Shown here one piece after another: positions 51,839 to 60,508 of a stretch of DNA of 64,000 bases. This DNA is from Kriegella sp965368185 (lineage in GTDB: Bacteria; Bacteroidota; Bacteroidia; Flavobacteriales; Flavobacteriaceae). The DNA is taken from positions 19,784 through 83,783 of the forward strand of contig CBDULZ010000009.1 of NCBI GenBank assembly GCA_965368185.1, given 5' to 3'. How positions within the stretch are numbered: position 1 is the first letter of the stretch; the number at the start of each line of letters is the position of its first letter. The translations under genes were made by a program, and so were the position numbers. A model generated the notes under the pieces. That model made no database searches, was not told the origin of the DNA, and saw only the letters and a list, made by a program, of their open reading frames with translations.

Positions 51839-52567
51839 ATGAGAATTATACCAGCAATAGATATCATAGAAGGTAAATGTGTTCGACTTTCAAAGGGGGA
51901 CTATGATACCAAAAAAATCTATAATGAGAATCCGTTGGAAGTTGCCAAACTGTTTGAAGCTCATGGCATCCAGCATTTGCATCTGGTCGATTTAGATGGT
52001 GCCAAGTCCAAACATATCGTAAACCATAAAGTTTTGGAGCGAATTGCAACCAATACCGGTTTAAAAATTGACTTTGGTGGCGGATTGAAAACGGATGAAG
52101 ATTTGCGCATTGCATTTGAAAGCGGCGCCCGACAAATTACGGGTGGTAGTATTGCGGTAAAGAACAGAGACACCTTTACCCAGTGGATCGGTAAATATGG
52201 TGCGGATAAAATTATATTGGGCGCCGATGCCATGGATGAGAAAATAGCGGTTTCTGGTTGGCAAGAAGAATCCCAAGAAGAATTGATTCCCTTTATAAAA
52301 TCGTATCAAGCCGAGGGAATCGTTTATGTTATTTGCACTGACATAAGTAAAGACGGAATGTTGGAGGGGCCTTCATTCAAATTGTATGAAAAAATTTTAA
52401 CGGAATGTGACCCGTCATTAAAACTTATCGCAAGTGGAGGAATATCTGCTTTTGACGAACTTCCAAAACTAGCGGAAATGGGTTGTGAGGGTACTATTAT
52501 AGGTAAGGCGATTTATGAGAATCGTATCCAATTAAAACAATTGGAAAATTTTATATTAAATCAATAA
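51839..52567 (+). CDS. hisA: Phosphoribosylformimino-AICAR ribonucleotide isomerase
   Basis: 242 residues, (beta/alpha)8 barrel made of two half-barrels. First catalytic Asp in RIIPAIDIIEGKCVRL (about residue 8), second in CTDISKDGMLEGP (about 168), and phosphate-binding Gly motifs DFGGGL and ASGGIS. Starts 126 bases after hisH and 7 bases before hisF. Confidence 0.97.
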   Translation: MRIIPAIDIIEGKCVRLSKGDYDTKKIYNENPLEVAKLFEAHGIQHLHLVDLDGAKSKHIVNHKVLERIATNTGLKIDFGGGLKTDEDLRIAFESGARQITGGSIAVKNRDTFTQWIGKYGADKIILGADAMDEKIAVSGWQEESQEELIPFIKSYQAEGIVYVICTDISKDGMLEGPSFKLYEKILTECDPSLKLIASGGISAFDELPKLAEMGCEGTIIGKAIYENRIQLKQLENFILNQ

Positions 52568-52574
52568 GAAAAGA

Positions 52575-53333
52575 ATGCTTGCAAAACGAATAATTCCCTG
52601 TTTGGATATTAAGGACGGTCGCACCGTGAAGGGGGTAAACTTTATAGACCTTAGGGATGCAGGCGACCCTGTAGAACTGGCTGAAATCTACAGTAAGGCT
52701 GGAGCCGACGAGCTTGTTTTTCTCGATATATCGGCAACCGAACAGAAACGTAAGACCTTGGCCGAATTGGTGTACCATGTGGCCGAAAAGGTGAATATAC
52801 CTTTTACTGTCGGCGGCGGCATATCTTCCGTTGAAGATGTCGATATCTTATTGCACAATGGTGCGGACAAAGTTTCCATCAATTCTTCGGCCGTTAAAAA
52901 TCCCCAGCTCATCAACGATTTGGTGGCTAAATTTGGATCGCAGTGTATTGTCGTTGCTATAGATGCCAAACAAATCAATGGTGAATGGAAAGTACATTTG
53001 GTTGGAGGTAAAGTGCCCACCGAACTCAACCTATTTGATTGGGCGAAAGAAGTGGAAGAACGAGGTGCGGGAGAAATCTTATTTACCTCGATGGATCATG
53101 ACGGTACAAAAGATGGATTCGCAAATGAAGCCTTGTCCAGATTGTCTACCGAGTTGAACATTCCAATAATCGCTTCAGGTGGGGCGGGAAATATGCAACA
53201 TTTCGTAGATACATTTAAGGACGGAAAAGCCGATGCGGCACTCGCCGCCAGTGTTTTCCATTTTAAGGAAATTGAAATAAAAGATTTAAAAAAAGAAATA
53301 CGGAACAACGGAATTCCTGTGCGATTACATTAG
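52575..53333 (+). CDS. hisF: Imidazole glycerol phosphate synthase cyclase subunit
   Basis: 252 residues, barrel paralogue of HisA. Catalytic Asp in RIIPCLDIKDGRTVKG (about residue 11) and in FTSMDHDGTKDG (about 130); phosphate motifs VGGGIS and ASGGAGN. It joins ammonia from HisH with PRFAR to give IGP and AICAR. Seven bases after hisA. Confidence 0.97.
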   Translation: MLAKRIIPCLDIKDGRTVKGVNFIDLRDAGDPVELAEIYSKAGADELVFLDISATEQKRKTLAELVYHVAEKVNIPFTVGGGISSVEDVDILLHNGADKVSINSSAVKNPQLINDLVAKFGSQCIVVAIDAKQINGEWKVHLVGGKVPTELNLFDWAKEVEERGAGEILFTSMDHDGTKDGFANEALSRLSTELNIPIIASGGAGNMQHFVDTFKDGKADAALAASVFHFKEIEIKDLKKEIRNNGIPVRLH

Positions 53334-53403
53334 AGTAATCGCTGCCAGTTGCTATTTGTTCGAGAGAAGTCGGCAACGAGCATCGAAAACCAAAAACTTA
53401 ATT

Positions 53404-54000
53404 ATGAAGATAGATTTCAATAAAAACAAAGACGGACTCGTACCTGCTATTATCCAAGATGCCGATACCAAAAACGTATTGATGCTGGGGTATATGAATG
53501 AAGAAGCTTTGAAAAAGACCGAAGAAACCAAAAAGGTTACTTTTTTTAGCCGGACCAAACAACGCCTATGGACGAAGGGGGAGGAAAGCGGCAATTTTCT
53601 AAATCTTGTGGCCATTCAAAACGATTGTGATAACGACACTTTATTAATTACCGTTAACCCTATCGGCCCCACTTGTCATAAAGGAACCGATACCTGTTGG
53701 GGAGAAGAAAATAATTCGTCTTTTGGGTTTCTATCCGAGTTGGAAAATGTCATAAAAGATAGGAAAGACAATCAAGAAAACGAGGAAAGTTATGTCGCAT
53801 CCCTTTTTAGAAACGGTATCAATAAAATTGCCCAAAAAGTAGGGGAAGAAGCAGTGGAGGTGGTAATCGAAGCAAAAGATGATGATGACACCTTGTTTTT
53901 GGATGAAAGTTCCGATTTGTTATTTCATTATTTGATTCTACTACAGGCAAAAGGTTTTACGTTGAAAGACGTGGAAAAAGTACTGAAATCACGTCATTAA
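53404..54000 (+). CDS. hisIE: Bifunctional phosphoribosyl-AMP cyclohydrolase / phosphoribosyl-ATP pyrophosphatase
   Basis: 198 residues from the ATG at 53404 (MKIDFNKNKDGLVPAIIQD); the frame open upstream has no better start. HisI part (about 1-105) shows MLGYMNEEAL, the zinc motif DCDNDTLLI, and TCHKGTDTCW. HisE part (about 110-198) has SYVASLFRNGINKIAQKVGEEAVEVVIEAKD. It completes steps two and three, and is the last gene; no terminator is evident before the GH109 gene. Confidence 0.96.
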   Translation: MKIDFNKNKDGLVPAIIQDADTKNVLMLGYMNEEALKKTEETKKVTFFSRTKQRLWTKGEESGNFLNLVAIQNDCDNDTLLITVNPIGPTCHKGTDTCWGEENNSSFGFLSELENVIKDRKDNQENEESYVASLFRNGINKIAQKVGEEAVEVVIEAKDDDDTLFLDESSDLLFHYLILLQAKGFTLKDVEKVLKSRH

Positions 54001-54074
54001 ATGGATAAAATTGATTCCTTCATTTCTTTGATGTTTTTTGTACATTAGCAACGATTTTAACATAAATAGATACA

Positions 54075-55487
54075 ATGAGCACAAATAGAAGGGATTTCTT
54101 AAGAAAAACATCGATTGCTGGTCTTGGGCTGGCGGTAACTCCCGCATTGTCGAATGCGCAAGGTCAACTACTTAAAAATGATGCTCCAGCTCCTTCTCCT
54201 GGAGCCTATTATATGGGAGATTATTCGGCTCCGAAATTAGATACGGTGCGTTGCGCCTTTATTGGCGTTGGTGCACGTGGTTCAGGTCATGCCCATCAAG
54301 TGGCCGCCATTGAAGGAACGGAGGTAGTTGCTATTTGCGATTTGTATGAAGACTTGGCACAGAAGTCGGCTGATAAGTGCAAAGAAAACGGAAAAGGTGA
54401 GCGCCACAAAAAAATCAAATTATACACGGGAGGTGAAAATGATTGGAAGGAGATGTTGAAAAAGGAGAAACCTGATGCTGTTTTTATTTGTACGCCCTGG
54501 AAATTGCATGCCCCAATGGCTATTGAAGCTATGGAAAGTGGCGCACATGCATTTGTTGAAGTGCCACTCGCCTTGACCCTAGAGGAGATGTGGGAGATTG
54601 TAGACACCTCTGAAAAGACCAAAAAGCACTGTATGATGATGGAAAACGTCAACTACGGTCGTGAAGAGTTAATTTATTTGAATATGTGCCGCCAAGGAGT
54701 TCTTGGAGAACTTCTGCATGGCGAAGCATCTTATATTCATGAGCTTAGAGGACAAATGAACGAGGTCGAACGCGGTACAGGCTCTTGGCGTACCTATCAT
54801 TATGCCAATCGAAACGGAAACCTTTACCCAACACATGGTTTGGGTCCTGTGGCTCAATATATGAACTTGGCACGAGGCGAGGATAATTTTAAGTTCATGA
54901 ATTCTTTTTCTTCTCCGGCTAAAGGCCGTGCTCTATATGCGAAAAAGAATTTTCCGGCCGATCATCAATGGAACCAGTTAGATTATAAAGGAGGGGATAT
55001 AAGTACTTCTATTATAAAAACCAATATGGGAAGAACCATTATGGTACAATGGGACGAGACCAGTCCGAGACCGTACACGCGCCATAATTTGATCCAAGGT
55101 ACCAAAGGAACCTTGGCCGGTTTCCCAAATCGGGTAGCTTTGGAAGGCGGGGTTGAAGGTGGACCTGATAATCACCACGAATGGGCAGAAGGCGATCAGC
55201 TCAAGGCTATATTTGAGAAATACGAACACCCGCTATATAAAAGATTAGGAGAATTGGCCAAGAAAATGGGCGGTCATGGAGGAATGGACTTCATTATGCG
55301 GTATCGTATCATCGAATGTCTTAGAAAAGGTGAGCCGTTAGATCAAAACGTATACGAAGGCTGTTATTGGAGTGCTGTAGGCCCGCTTAGCGAAGCTTCG
55401 GTTGCCCAAAATGGTGCGCCACAAGAATTTCCTGATTTTACTCGCGGGGCCTGGAAAACCACAAAAGCACTCGACATCGTGGCATAA
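54075..55487 (+). CDS. GH109-type NAD-dependent glycosidase (alpha-N-acetylgalactosaminidase family)
   Basis: 470 residues. Tat signal at the N-terminus (NRRDFLRKTSIAGLGLA) points to export. Gfo/Idh/MocA fold: Rossmann start VRCAFIGVGARGSGHAHQV (about residue 60), then GAHAFVEVPLALTLEEMW, ENVNYGREEL, RNGNLYPTHGLGPVAQYMN and FPDFTRGAW near the end. The combination is the GH109 pattern, whose enzymes use bound NAD+ for cleavage of alpha-N-acetylgalactosamine. The next gene is a uronic-acid lyase relative. A terminator lies 16 bases after the stop. Confidence 0.88.
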   Translation: MSTNRRDFLRKTSIAGLGLAVTPALSNAQGQLLKNDAPAPSPGAYYMGDYSAPKLDTVRCAFIGVGARGSGHAHQVAAIEGTEVVAICDLYEDLAQKSADKCKENGKGERHKKIKLYTGGENDWKEMLKKEKPDAVFICTPWKLHAPMAIEAMESGAHAFVEVPLALTLEEMWEIVDTSEKTKKHCMMMENVNYGREELIYLNMCRQGVLGELLHGEASYIHELRGQMNEVERGTGSWRTYHYANRNGNLYPTHGLGPVAQYMNLARGEDNFKFMNSFSSPAKGRALYAKKNFPADHQWNQLDYKGGDISTSIIKTNMGRTIMVQWDETSPRPYTRHNLIQGTKGTLAGFPNRVALEGGVEGGPDNHHEWAEGDQLKAIFEKYEHPLYKRLGELAKKMGGHGGMDFIMRYRIIECLRKGEPLDQNVYEGCYWSAVGPLSEASVAQNGAPQEFPDFTRGAWKTTKALDIVA

Positions 55488-55503
55488 CCGTTTTTAAATA
55501 GTT

Positions 55504-55532
55504 AAAAAAAGCTCCATTTCGGGGCTTTTTTT
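55504..55532 (+). terminator. Intrinsic terminator of the GH109 gene
   Basis: AAAAAAAGCTCC and GGGGCTTTTTTT pair (one G-T) around ATTTC, ending in T residues. It would separate the GH109 gene from the lyase gene. Confidence 0.75.
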
Positions 55533-55603
55533 GTGTTTCCCCTTGCCGAAAGGTGTTTGATCGACCGTTTCAAACTTTTGAATTTAAAATCACTACCACA
55601 AAC

Positions 55604-57541
55604 ATGAGAACAGTACTAATTATCTTCACTCTTTTTATCGGTACACAGCTTACCACTGCACAATCCTATCGTAATTTATTGAGCGGCAACTATCCTTATG
55701 ATACTATTAAAAAACATATTGTAAAAGATCAATCATGGGTGCCTTATCCGGCCTATAAGAACCGGTCGGAGTGGGAAAAAATTCCCCAAAACCTTAAGGA
55801 GGATTACATTAAAGAAGGGGAGAACTATTTGGAATATAACTGGAAGTATATTCCCGTTTCATACTATTTGGAATTTACCAAAAGTGGAAGCCGTACCATT
55901 ATGGAAAAACCCTATCGAGAAAACATTCAGGCTTTTGAAGCGCTGGTGTTGGCCGAATTGATGGAAGGAAAAGGACGGTTTTTAAAGGATATCATTAACG
56001 GTATATTTTACTATAGCGAACAGACCTACTGGGGCAATTCGGCACATTTATCACTGCAACGCGTCGGAGCAGGGTTACCCGATGTACTGGAACCTACGAT
56101 TGATCTAGGAGTGGGAAAAGTGGCAGCCAATCTGGCATGGACTTATCATTTTTTAGGGGAGGAAATAAATAAGGTGAACCCCTTGATATTAAAAAGGCTA
56201 AGATTTGAAATCGATAAAAAGGTATTAACGCCATATTATACCCGCGATGATTTTTGGTGGATGGGCTATACCAGTGAGAGTGTAAACAATTGGAATCCTT
56301 GGTGTAACTATAATGCCTTGAATTGTATTCTACTTTTGGAAAATGACTCCATCACACGAAGCATAAATGTGCAAAAGAGTATGCGTTCGGTCGATAAATT
56401 TATGAATTATTATAAAGATGATGGAGGCTGCGAAGAAGGTCCATCGTACTGGAGCCACGCTGGCGGTAAGCTGTTCGATTATTTGGAGCTGCTTTATAAG
56501 GGTAGCAATGGTAAAATCGATATCTACGACGAAGCGCTGGTACAAAATATTGGAAAATACATCTATAAGGCTTATATCAATGGGGAATATTTTGTGAATT
56601 TCGCCGATGCATCGGCAAAACTAAAATCGCGGCCTGGAACCATTTACCGATACGGAAAACGCATTAATGATCCAGACATGACCGGTTTTGGGGCTTTTCT
56701 GGCCAAAAATCAAAATTTTGGAGAAAGTGCATTTAAGGGAAAAATAGAACTGGCGTTGGATGACCTGTTCAATTTGGCCGAAATTAAAAATGCCGAAGCC
56801 AAGGAACCGCTTTTAGGAGATTTCTATTTGCCTGACACACAGATAATGGCAGCACGGGACCAAGCTGAAAATCTTGATGGCCTTTATTTTGCGGCAAAAG
56901 GCGGGCATAATGACGAGAGCCATAACCACAATGATGTGGGTACATTTATTTTGTACTACAATGGGAAACCTGCCTTGATCGATGTTGGGGTAGATACCTA
57001 TACGGCCAAAACCTTTAGTAAAGAAAGATATTCGATATGGACTATGCAGTCGGGTTACCATAACTTGCCCACGATTAATGGTGTGGACCAAAAAGATGGT
57101 TTGGAATACAAAGCAAAAAACAGTTCGTATTCGGTCGATAATGATAAGGTTTCATATTCGCTCGATATCTCCGGGGCGTATCCGAAAGAGGCTAAAGTGG
57201 GGCAGTGGCAACGCAGCTATACTCTATTACGAGGAGAAAAATTTGAAATTTCCGATTCGTATTCCCTTTTGGAAAATGTGGGGGGAACACAACTTAATTT
57301 TATGGCCGCCCTCGAACCCAAAATTATTAGGCCCGGTCAACTACGACTTGGTCACCGCAAAGATGGATTGTCGTTGCTGTACAATCCCGAAATTTTAGAA
57401 CTCACGGTAGAAAATGTAGCCATTGAAGAAGATTCTAGATTATTTCCCATTTGGGGGGAGCAGTTATATCGCATGCGATTTAAAGTATTGGGCGACAAGA
57501 CCACCCAAGATTTAACGATTACAGTTCTACCGGAAAAATGA
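55604..57541 (+). CDS. Heparinase II/III-type polysaccharide lyase, exported
   Basis: 645 residues from the ATG at 55604 (MRTVLIIFTLFIGTQLTTAQ), giving a signal peptide to about residue 20; a longer frame begins in the preceding terminator region. An alpha/alpha toroid (about 60-360), with the aromatic WWMGYTSESVNNWNPWCNYNAL stretch, is followed by a beta-sandwich. The heparinase II/III signature GGHNDESHNHNDVGTFILYYNGKPALIDVG is at about 440-470, with a His and Tyr typical of the catalytic site. Likely cleaves a uronate-containing polysaccharide or alginate-like glycan. A MITE-like repeat begins 46 bases after its stop. Confidence 0.88.
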   Translation: MRTVLIIFTLFIGTQLTTAQSYRNLLSGNYPYDTIKKHIVKDQSWVPYPAYKNRSEWEKIPQNLKEDYIKEGENYLEYNWKYIPVSYYLEFTKSGSRTIMEKPYRENIQAFEALVLAELMEGKGRFLKDIINGIFYYSEQTYWGNSAHLSLQRVGAGLPDVLEPTIDLGVGKVAANLAWTYHFLGEEINKVNPLILKRLRFEIDKKVLTPYYTRDDFWWMGYTSESVNNWNPWCNYNALNCILLLENDSITRSINVQKSMRSVDKFMNYYKDDGGCEEGPSYWSHAGGKLFDYLELLYKGSNGKIDIYDEALVQNIGKYIYKAYINGEYFVNFADASAKLKSRPGTIYRYGKRINDPDMTGFGAFLAKNQNFGESAFKGKIELALDDLFNLAEIKNAEAKEPLLGDFYLPDTQIMAARDQAENLDGLYFAAKGGHNDESHNHNDVGTFILYYNGKPALIDVGVDTYTAKTFSKERYSIWTMQSGYHNLPTINGVDQKDGLEYKAKNSSYSVDNDKVSYSLDISGAYPKEAKVGQWQRSYTLLRGEKFEISDSYSLLENVGGTQLNFMAALEPKIIRPGQLRLGHRKDGLSLLYNPEILELTVENVAIEEDSRLFPIWGEQLYRMRFKVLGDKTTQDLTITVLPEK

Positions 57542-57586
57542 TAAATCCCGTTCTTTACCTCAGTACCTAGGGAATATTTGGTAAAA

Positions 57587-57716
57587 AATGAGGGTGTCTG
57601 AAAAGCAGTAGTCATTGCGAACGTAGTGAAGCAATCTGTAGTTGATTTACCATGAAGGTTCAGATTGCTTCGTGCCTCGCAATGATGTAACACGGAACTT
57701 TTCAGACACGCTCATT
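57587..57716. mobile_element. 130-bp MITE/REP-like palindromic element
   Basis: Ends are 19-base inverted repeats with one mismatch: the left begins AATGAGGGTGTCTGAAAAG, the right ends CTTTTCAGACACGCTCATT. Inside lie imperfect repeats of the widespread CATTGCGA...GAAGCAATCTG type (left, about 57612-57639) and its reverse (right, about 57661-57686), so the whole can fold into one long hairpin. No open frame. It fills the gap between convergent genes. Target-site duplications are not clear. Confidence 0.7.
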
Positions 57717-57733
57717 ACTCAAACGAACAGGTG

Positions 57734-58456
57734 CTAATTCCTTTTTTTGATTTTTGAAGCTCCTGACAGGTTTTTGGAGCCTATCTCTGCGTTGCCTTTA
57801 TAGTTTAGCGTACTGGCTCCCGATCCGCGTATCTCAATAACTTTGTTAACGGTAACGTAGGCATCACTAGCGCCGGAAAGACGTATATCAAGTTTATCTA
57901 GTAGCAAATCATAATCCTTGAGTTCGCTGCTTCCGGCAAGGGAAGCATCCAATTCACCGACATTTCCGAAAAGATTGGAGTTCGAGGCCCCTGAGGAATC
58001 CAATTCCAAACGACCCAAGTTCAATTCACCGTAAAATTCAGATGCTCCTGAAAGTTCGATAGAGGCATCCTCGGCTATCAAGGGGGTCTCCAAAATTAGT
58101 TCAGAAGCCCCTGAGATATCGAAATCGGTAATACTTTTTGTAGTGATATAAATATTCAGAGTTGCCTTTCCCCTGATGGCGGTATGGGATTTAAGTTTGA
58201 CTATTAAATTGTTTCCATCTTTTCTAACAATGATGTTATCATGTAGATTTTCGTTGGCCTCAATTTCTATTTTTTCCTCGGTATCGGAAAAGGAAACATA
58301 GGCGCTAAAGGCATTTGAGAGCTTTAGACCGCTGAAGTCGGAATAATGGACCTCCTGGCTGGTAATATCCCCTGAAGCCCTAATACGATCATAATCACAA
58401 GATGAAAGCGTGGAAAAGAGTAGTGCAAGACTAAAAATTATCGATATTGTTTTCAT
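57734..58456 (-). CDS. Head-GIN-domain (DUF2807-type) lipoprotein
   Basis: 240 residues from the ATG at 58456 (MKTISIIFSLALLFSTLSSC), with a lipobox Cys at about residue 20. The body is a beta-helix-like series of repeats with SGAS or SGASE motifs (ISGASELIL, LSGASEFYG, DSSGASNSN, LSGASDAYV, RGSGASTLN, LSGASKIKK), typical of the putative auto-transporter adhesin/head-GIN family. Role in the envelope is unknown. Last gene of the ECF sigma cluster, 14 bases after the CxxC protein gene. Confidence 0.85.
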   Translation of the reverse strand: MKTISIIFSLALLFSTLSSCDYDRIRASGDITSQEVHYSDFSGLKLSNAFSAYVSFSDTEEKIEIEANENLHDNIIVRKDGNNLIVKLKSHTAIRGKATLNIYITTKSITDFDISGASELILETPLIAEDASIELSGASEFYGELNLGRLELDSSGASNSNLFGNVGELDASLAGSSELKDYDLLLDKLDIRLSGASDAYVTVNKVIEIRGSGASTLNYKGNAEIGSKNLSGASKIKKRN

Positions 58457-58470
58457 TTTAAATACGTTTT

Positions 58471-58671
58471 TTAATGTTTTAATTTTCTGTGCAGCTGTAA
58501 AATTGGAATCCATTGAAAATTTATGGGAAACCATTCATCCCGGGCGGAATCCGATTGCTTCTTATTTTTATTGTTTTCCTTAAGATATACTTGATCGTTT
58601 TCGGCGAAAACATGCTGTGTCTGTATAACATCGTGACAGATGCTGCAACGGCTGACGGATTGATTTTTCAT
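58471..58671 (-). CDS. Small CxxC protein
   Basis: 66 residues from the ATG at 58671, which follows the beta-barrel stop by one base. Near the N-terminus is SRCSICHD, a CxxC of zinc-ribbon or redox type, but no second pair is present, so a full zinc site would need a partner or dimer. The rest is polar, rich in Lys/Asn and aromatic near the end. The tight fit between two genes supports reality; the family is unknown. Confidence 0.45.
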   Translation of the reverse strand: MKNQSVSRCSICHDVIQTQHVFAENDQVYLKENNKNKKQSDSARDEWFPINFQWIPILQLHRKLKH

Positions 58672-58672
58672 C

Positions 58673-59338
58673 TTAGATATTCTTTTTATAGCGATTTCTA
58701 CCCATGTTGAAAATACCGACCTTAACTCCAATGCCACCGGAAAAACCACTAATACGAGATATAGAATTGGGGGCAAGATCTATGTCACTTGAAAACCGAT
58801 ATTTCAGGCCCGCTTCCAATTGCAAATACCTTGACACGTTAAAAAGAAGGTTTATCCCTGGCTCCAATACAAAAATTGCATCTGCGGTTTCAAAATCGTC
58901 ATGGTCATAATCGAAATCGTCGTTTTCGAAAAAATCCCCATCTACGTATCCCACGGCTCCAGCTCCAATTAATACGGGAAAGGAAAGGTTAACAAGGGAT
59001 TTACTGAAAAAAATGGGTTCTAGGTGAAGACCCACATAACCTCCAATTAAATCTTCATTGGTTGCAGATAGACTGCCGGCCAGGTTTTGTTGTGAATAAA
59101 ATCCGACCGTAGATAAACCGACCTCAAATTGCTGGTTTGCTACATAGGCTACCTTAAGTCCAGTAAAAAAAGTGTCTTTGCTCTCTATCTCACCATACGC
59201 CATATTTAGGCCAAGATAGACTCCGTGCACTACATTTTTACGGTCGTTAAATTCGACATAATCAACTTCGTCTTGCGCCATACTAGCTAAGGGCAGACTT
59301 AGTAAGAATAATAATACTATTGCTTTTGATTGTTTCAT
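58673..59338 (-). CDS. Outer-membrane beta-barrel protein
   Basis: 221 residues from the ATG at 59338 (MKQSKAIVLLFLLSLPLASMAQ), a signal peptide. Alternating beta-strands such as GVYLGLNMAYGEI, LKVAYVANQQFEVGLSTVGFYS, GGYVGLHLEPIFF and LQLEAGLKYRFSS suggest an 8- to 10-stranded barrel. Before it stands a copy of the ECF promoter motif (59365-59396), so it is probably a direct target of the sigma factor nearby. Function unknown. Confidence 0.8.
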   Translation of the reverse strand: MKQSKAIVLLFLLSLPLASMAQDEVDYVEFNDRKNVVHGVYLGLNMAYGEIESKDTFFTGLKVAYVANQQFEVGLSTVGFYSQQNLAGSLSATNEDLIGGYVGLHLEPIFFSKSLVNLSFPVLIGAGAVGYVDGDFFENDDFDYDHDDFETADAIFVLEPGINLLFNVSRYLQLEAGLKYRFSSDIDLAPNSISRISGFSGGIGVKVGIFNMGRNRYKKNI

Positions 59339-59364
59339 TTTATACTTTTTTTGATTGATTACAT

Positions 59365-59396
59365 TTAAAGACAATCCGTTTTTAAAAAGGTTGCAT
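59365..59396 (-). promoter_or_regulatory. ECF-type promoter of the beta-barrel gene
   Basis: On the minus strand: ATGCAACCTT, 11 bases, ATTGTCTTTAA. The same two blocks with the same 11-base gap occur before the ECF sigma gene (61601-61632). The AAC...GTC spacing suits ECF -35/-10 elements, and the start codon is 26 bases downstream of the -10 block. Confidence 0.75.
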
Positions 59397-59413
59397 TTGC
59401 CTACTATTTACTT

Positions 59414-60508
59414 TTAATCTTTAAGAAGTATGACCCCTTTTTTGCCTGTAATCGAAATTTTTCCGGGAGTATCTTTACCATATGAGGCATTGATCTCCCG
59501 TAGTTTTTTCCCTTGATCCAAAATTTTTGAATCTACATTTTCGAATGATTTCGGCAGGCGTACAAGTCCTTCCTCCAAAGTCGCATCGAAATTGAACGAA
59601 AATCCATCGATATTCAGGCTGATTTCAGACGATTCTTGATGAATTACAATCGAGGCATCAGAACTATGAATCTCAAGCACTTTGAAATCGGATATTTTCA
59701 TGCTGAGATTGATTTCGTCGTCTACATTGTTCAATTGCATATTGGTGAACTCTAACGATCCATTTATCGATTCGACCTCGTCGATGGTAATTTCATCCTT
59801 GCTGGAATAGATTTCAAGGGAGGTTACCGTTTCAATGTCGATGTTCGACCCGCTACTGTTCAACCTTAGGTCTTTTGATTTTTCTAAATTCAGGCTTCCG
59901 TTTTTTAAGCGTATGCTACCGTAATTGATCGATTCGGCCCTGAGTTTCCCGTATCTTAGGTTTACATCGGCGTTATTAAGGTTTTCGTTAATCCACACAT
60001 CGCCATGCTGGGCGTCTAACTTTAGCTTCCCTGAATAATCCTCTATAATGACATCACCGAATTTATTTATGATTTCCAGTTCTGCGTTTGCAGGTAGGTT
60101 CACTGTATAATTTATCTGCACATTGCTTCGGTCAAAATCGAACGGATTCGCTTTGTTGAAATACTTAGCGAAAAAGCCAGTACTTTTTTCGGCGATATCA
60201 GAACTTACCGATATAAAATCGTTCATTACCTTAATAGTTGGAGAAATTCGGCTTAAAAGGTCTTCGGCATTCTCCTTTTTTTTATGGGTGACCGTAATTT
60301 CAACCAGAATTGCCATCGAATTCTTTTTCCAGCCTTGTATGGTAATATCACCGTATTTATTATCAAGGTATAGTTCACCTGCACTGCTCATATCATAGGT
60401 TTTCGATATCTTTTTTGATACCTTCTCCTGTGCTGACAATGACAAGCAAAAAAGAACAGCGGCCATGATAATCAGTAGATTTTTATAAGGTGTAGCCATA
60501 ATTCTCAT
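59414..60508 (-). CDS. Exported DUF4097-type beta-repeat protein
   Basis: 364 residues (or 361 from the ATG at 60499). Signal peptide to about residue 27 (FCLSLSAQ). The body is a series of short beta-strands: LYLDNKYGDITIQGWKK, LEIINKFGDVIIEDYSGKL, DVWINENLNNADVNLRYGKL, and so on, like DUF4097/adhesin-type beta-helices. It overlaps the putative anti-sigma gene by 26 (or 17) bases, so it is translated in the sigma operon. Role unknown, probably in the envelope. Confidence 0.75.
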   Translation of the reverse strand: MRIMATPYKNLLIIMAAVLFCLSLSAQEKVSKKISKTYDMSSAGELYLDNKYGDITIQGWKKNSMAILVEITVTHKKKENAEDLLSRISPTIKVMNDFISVSSDIAEKSTGFFAKYFNKANPFDFDRSNVQINYTVNLPANAELEIINKFGDVIIEDYSGKLKLDAQHGDVWINENLNNADVNLRYGKLRAESINYGSIRLKNGSLNLEKSKDLRLNSSGSNIDIETVTSLEIYSSKDEITIDEVESINGSLEFTNMQLNNVDDEINLSMKISDFKVLEIHSSDASIVIHQESSEISLNIDGFSFNFDATLEEGLVRLPKSFENVDSKILDQGKKLREINASYGKDTPGKISITGKKGVILLKD

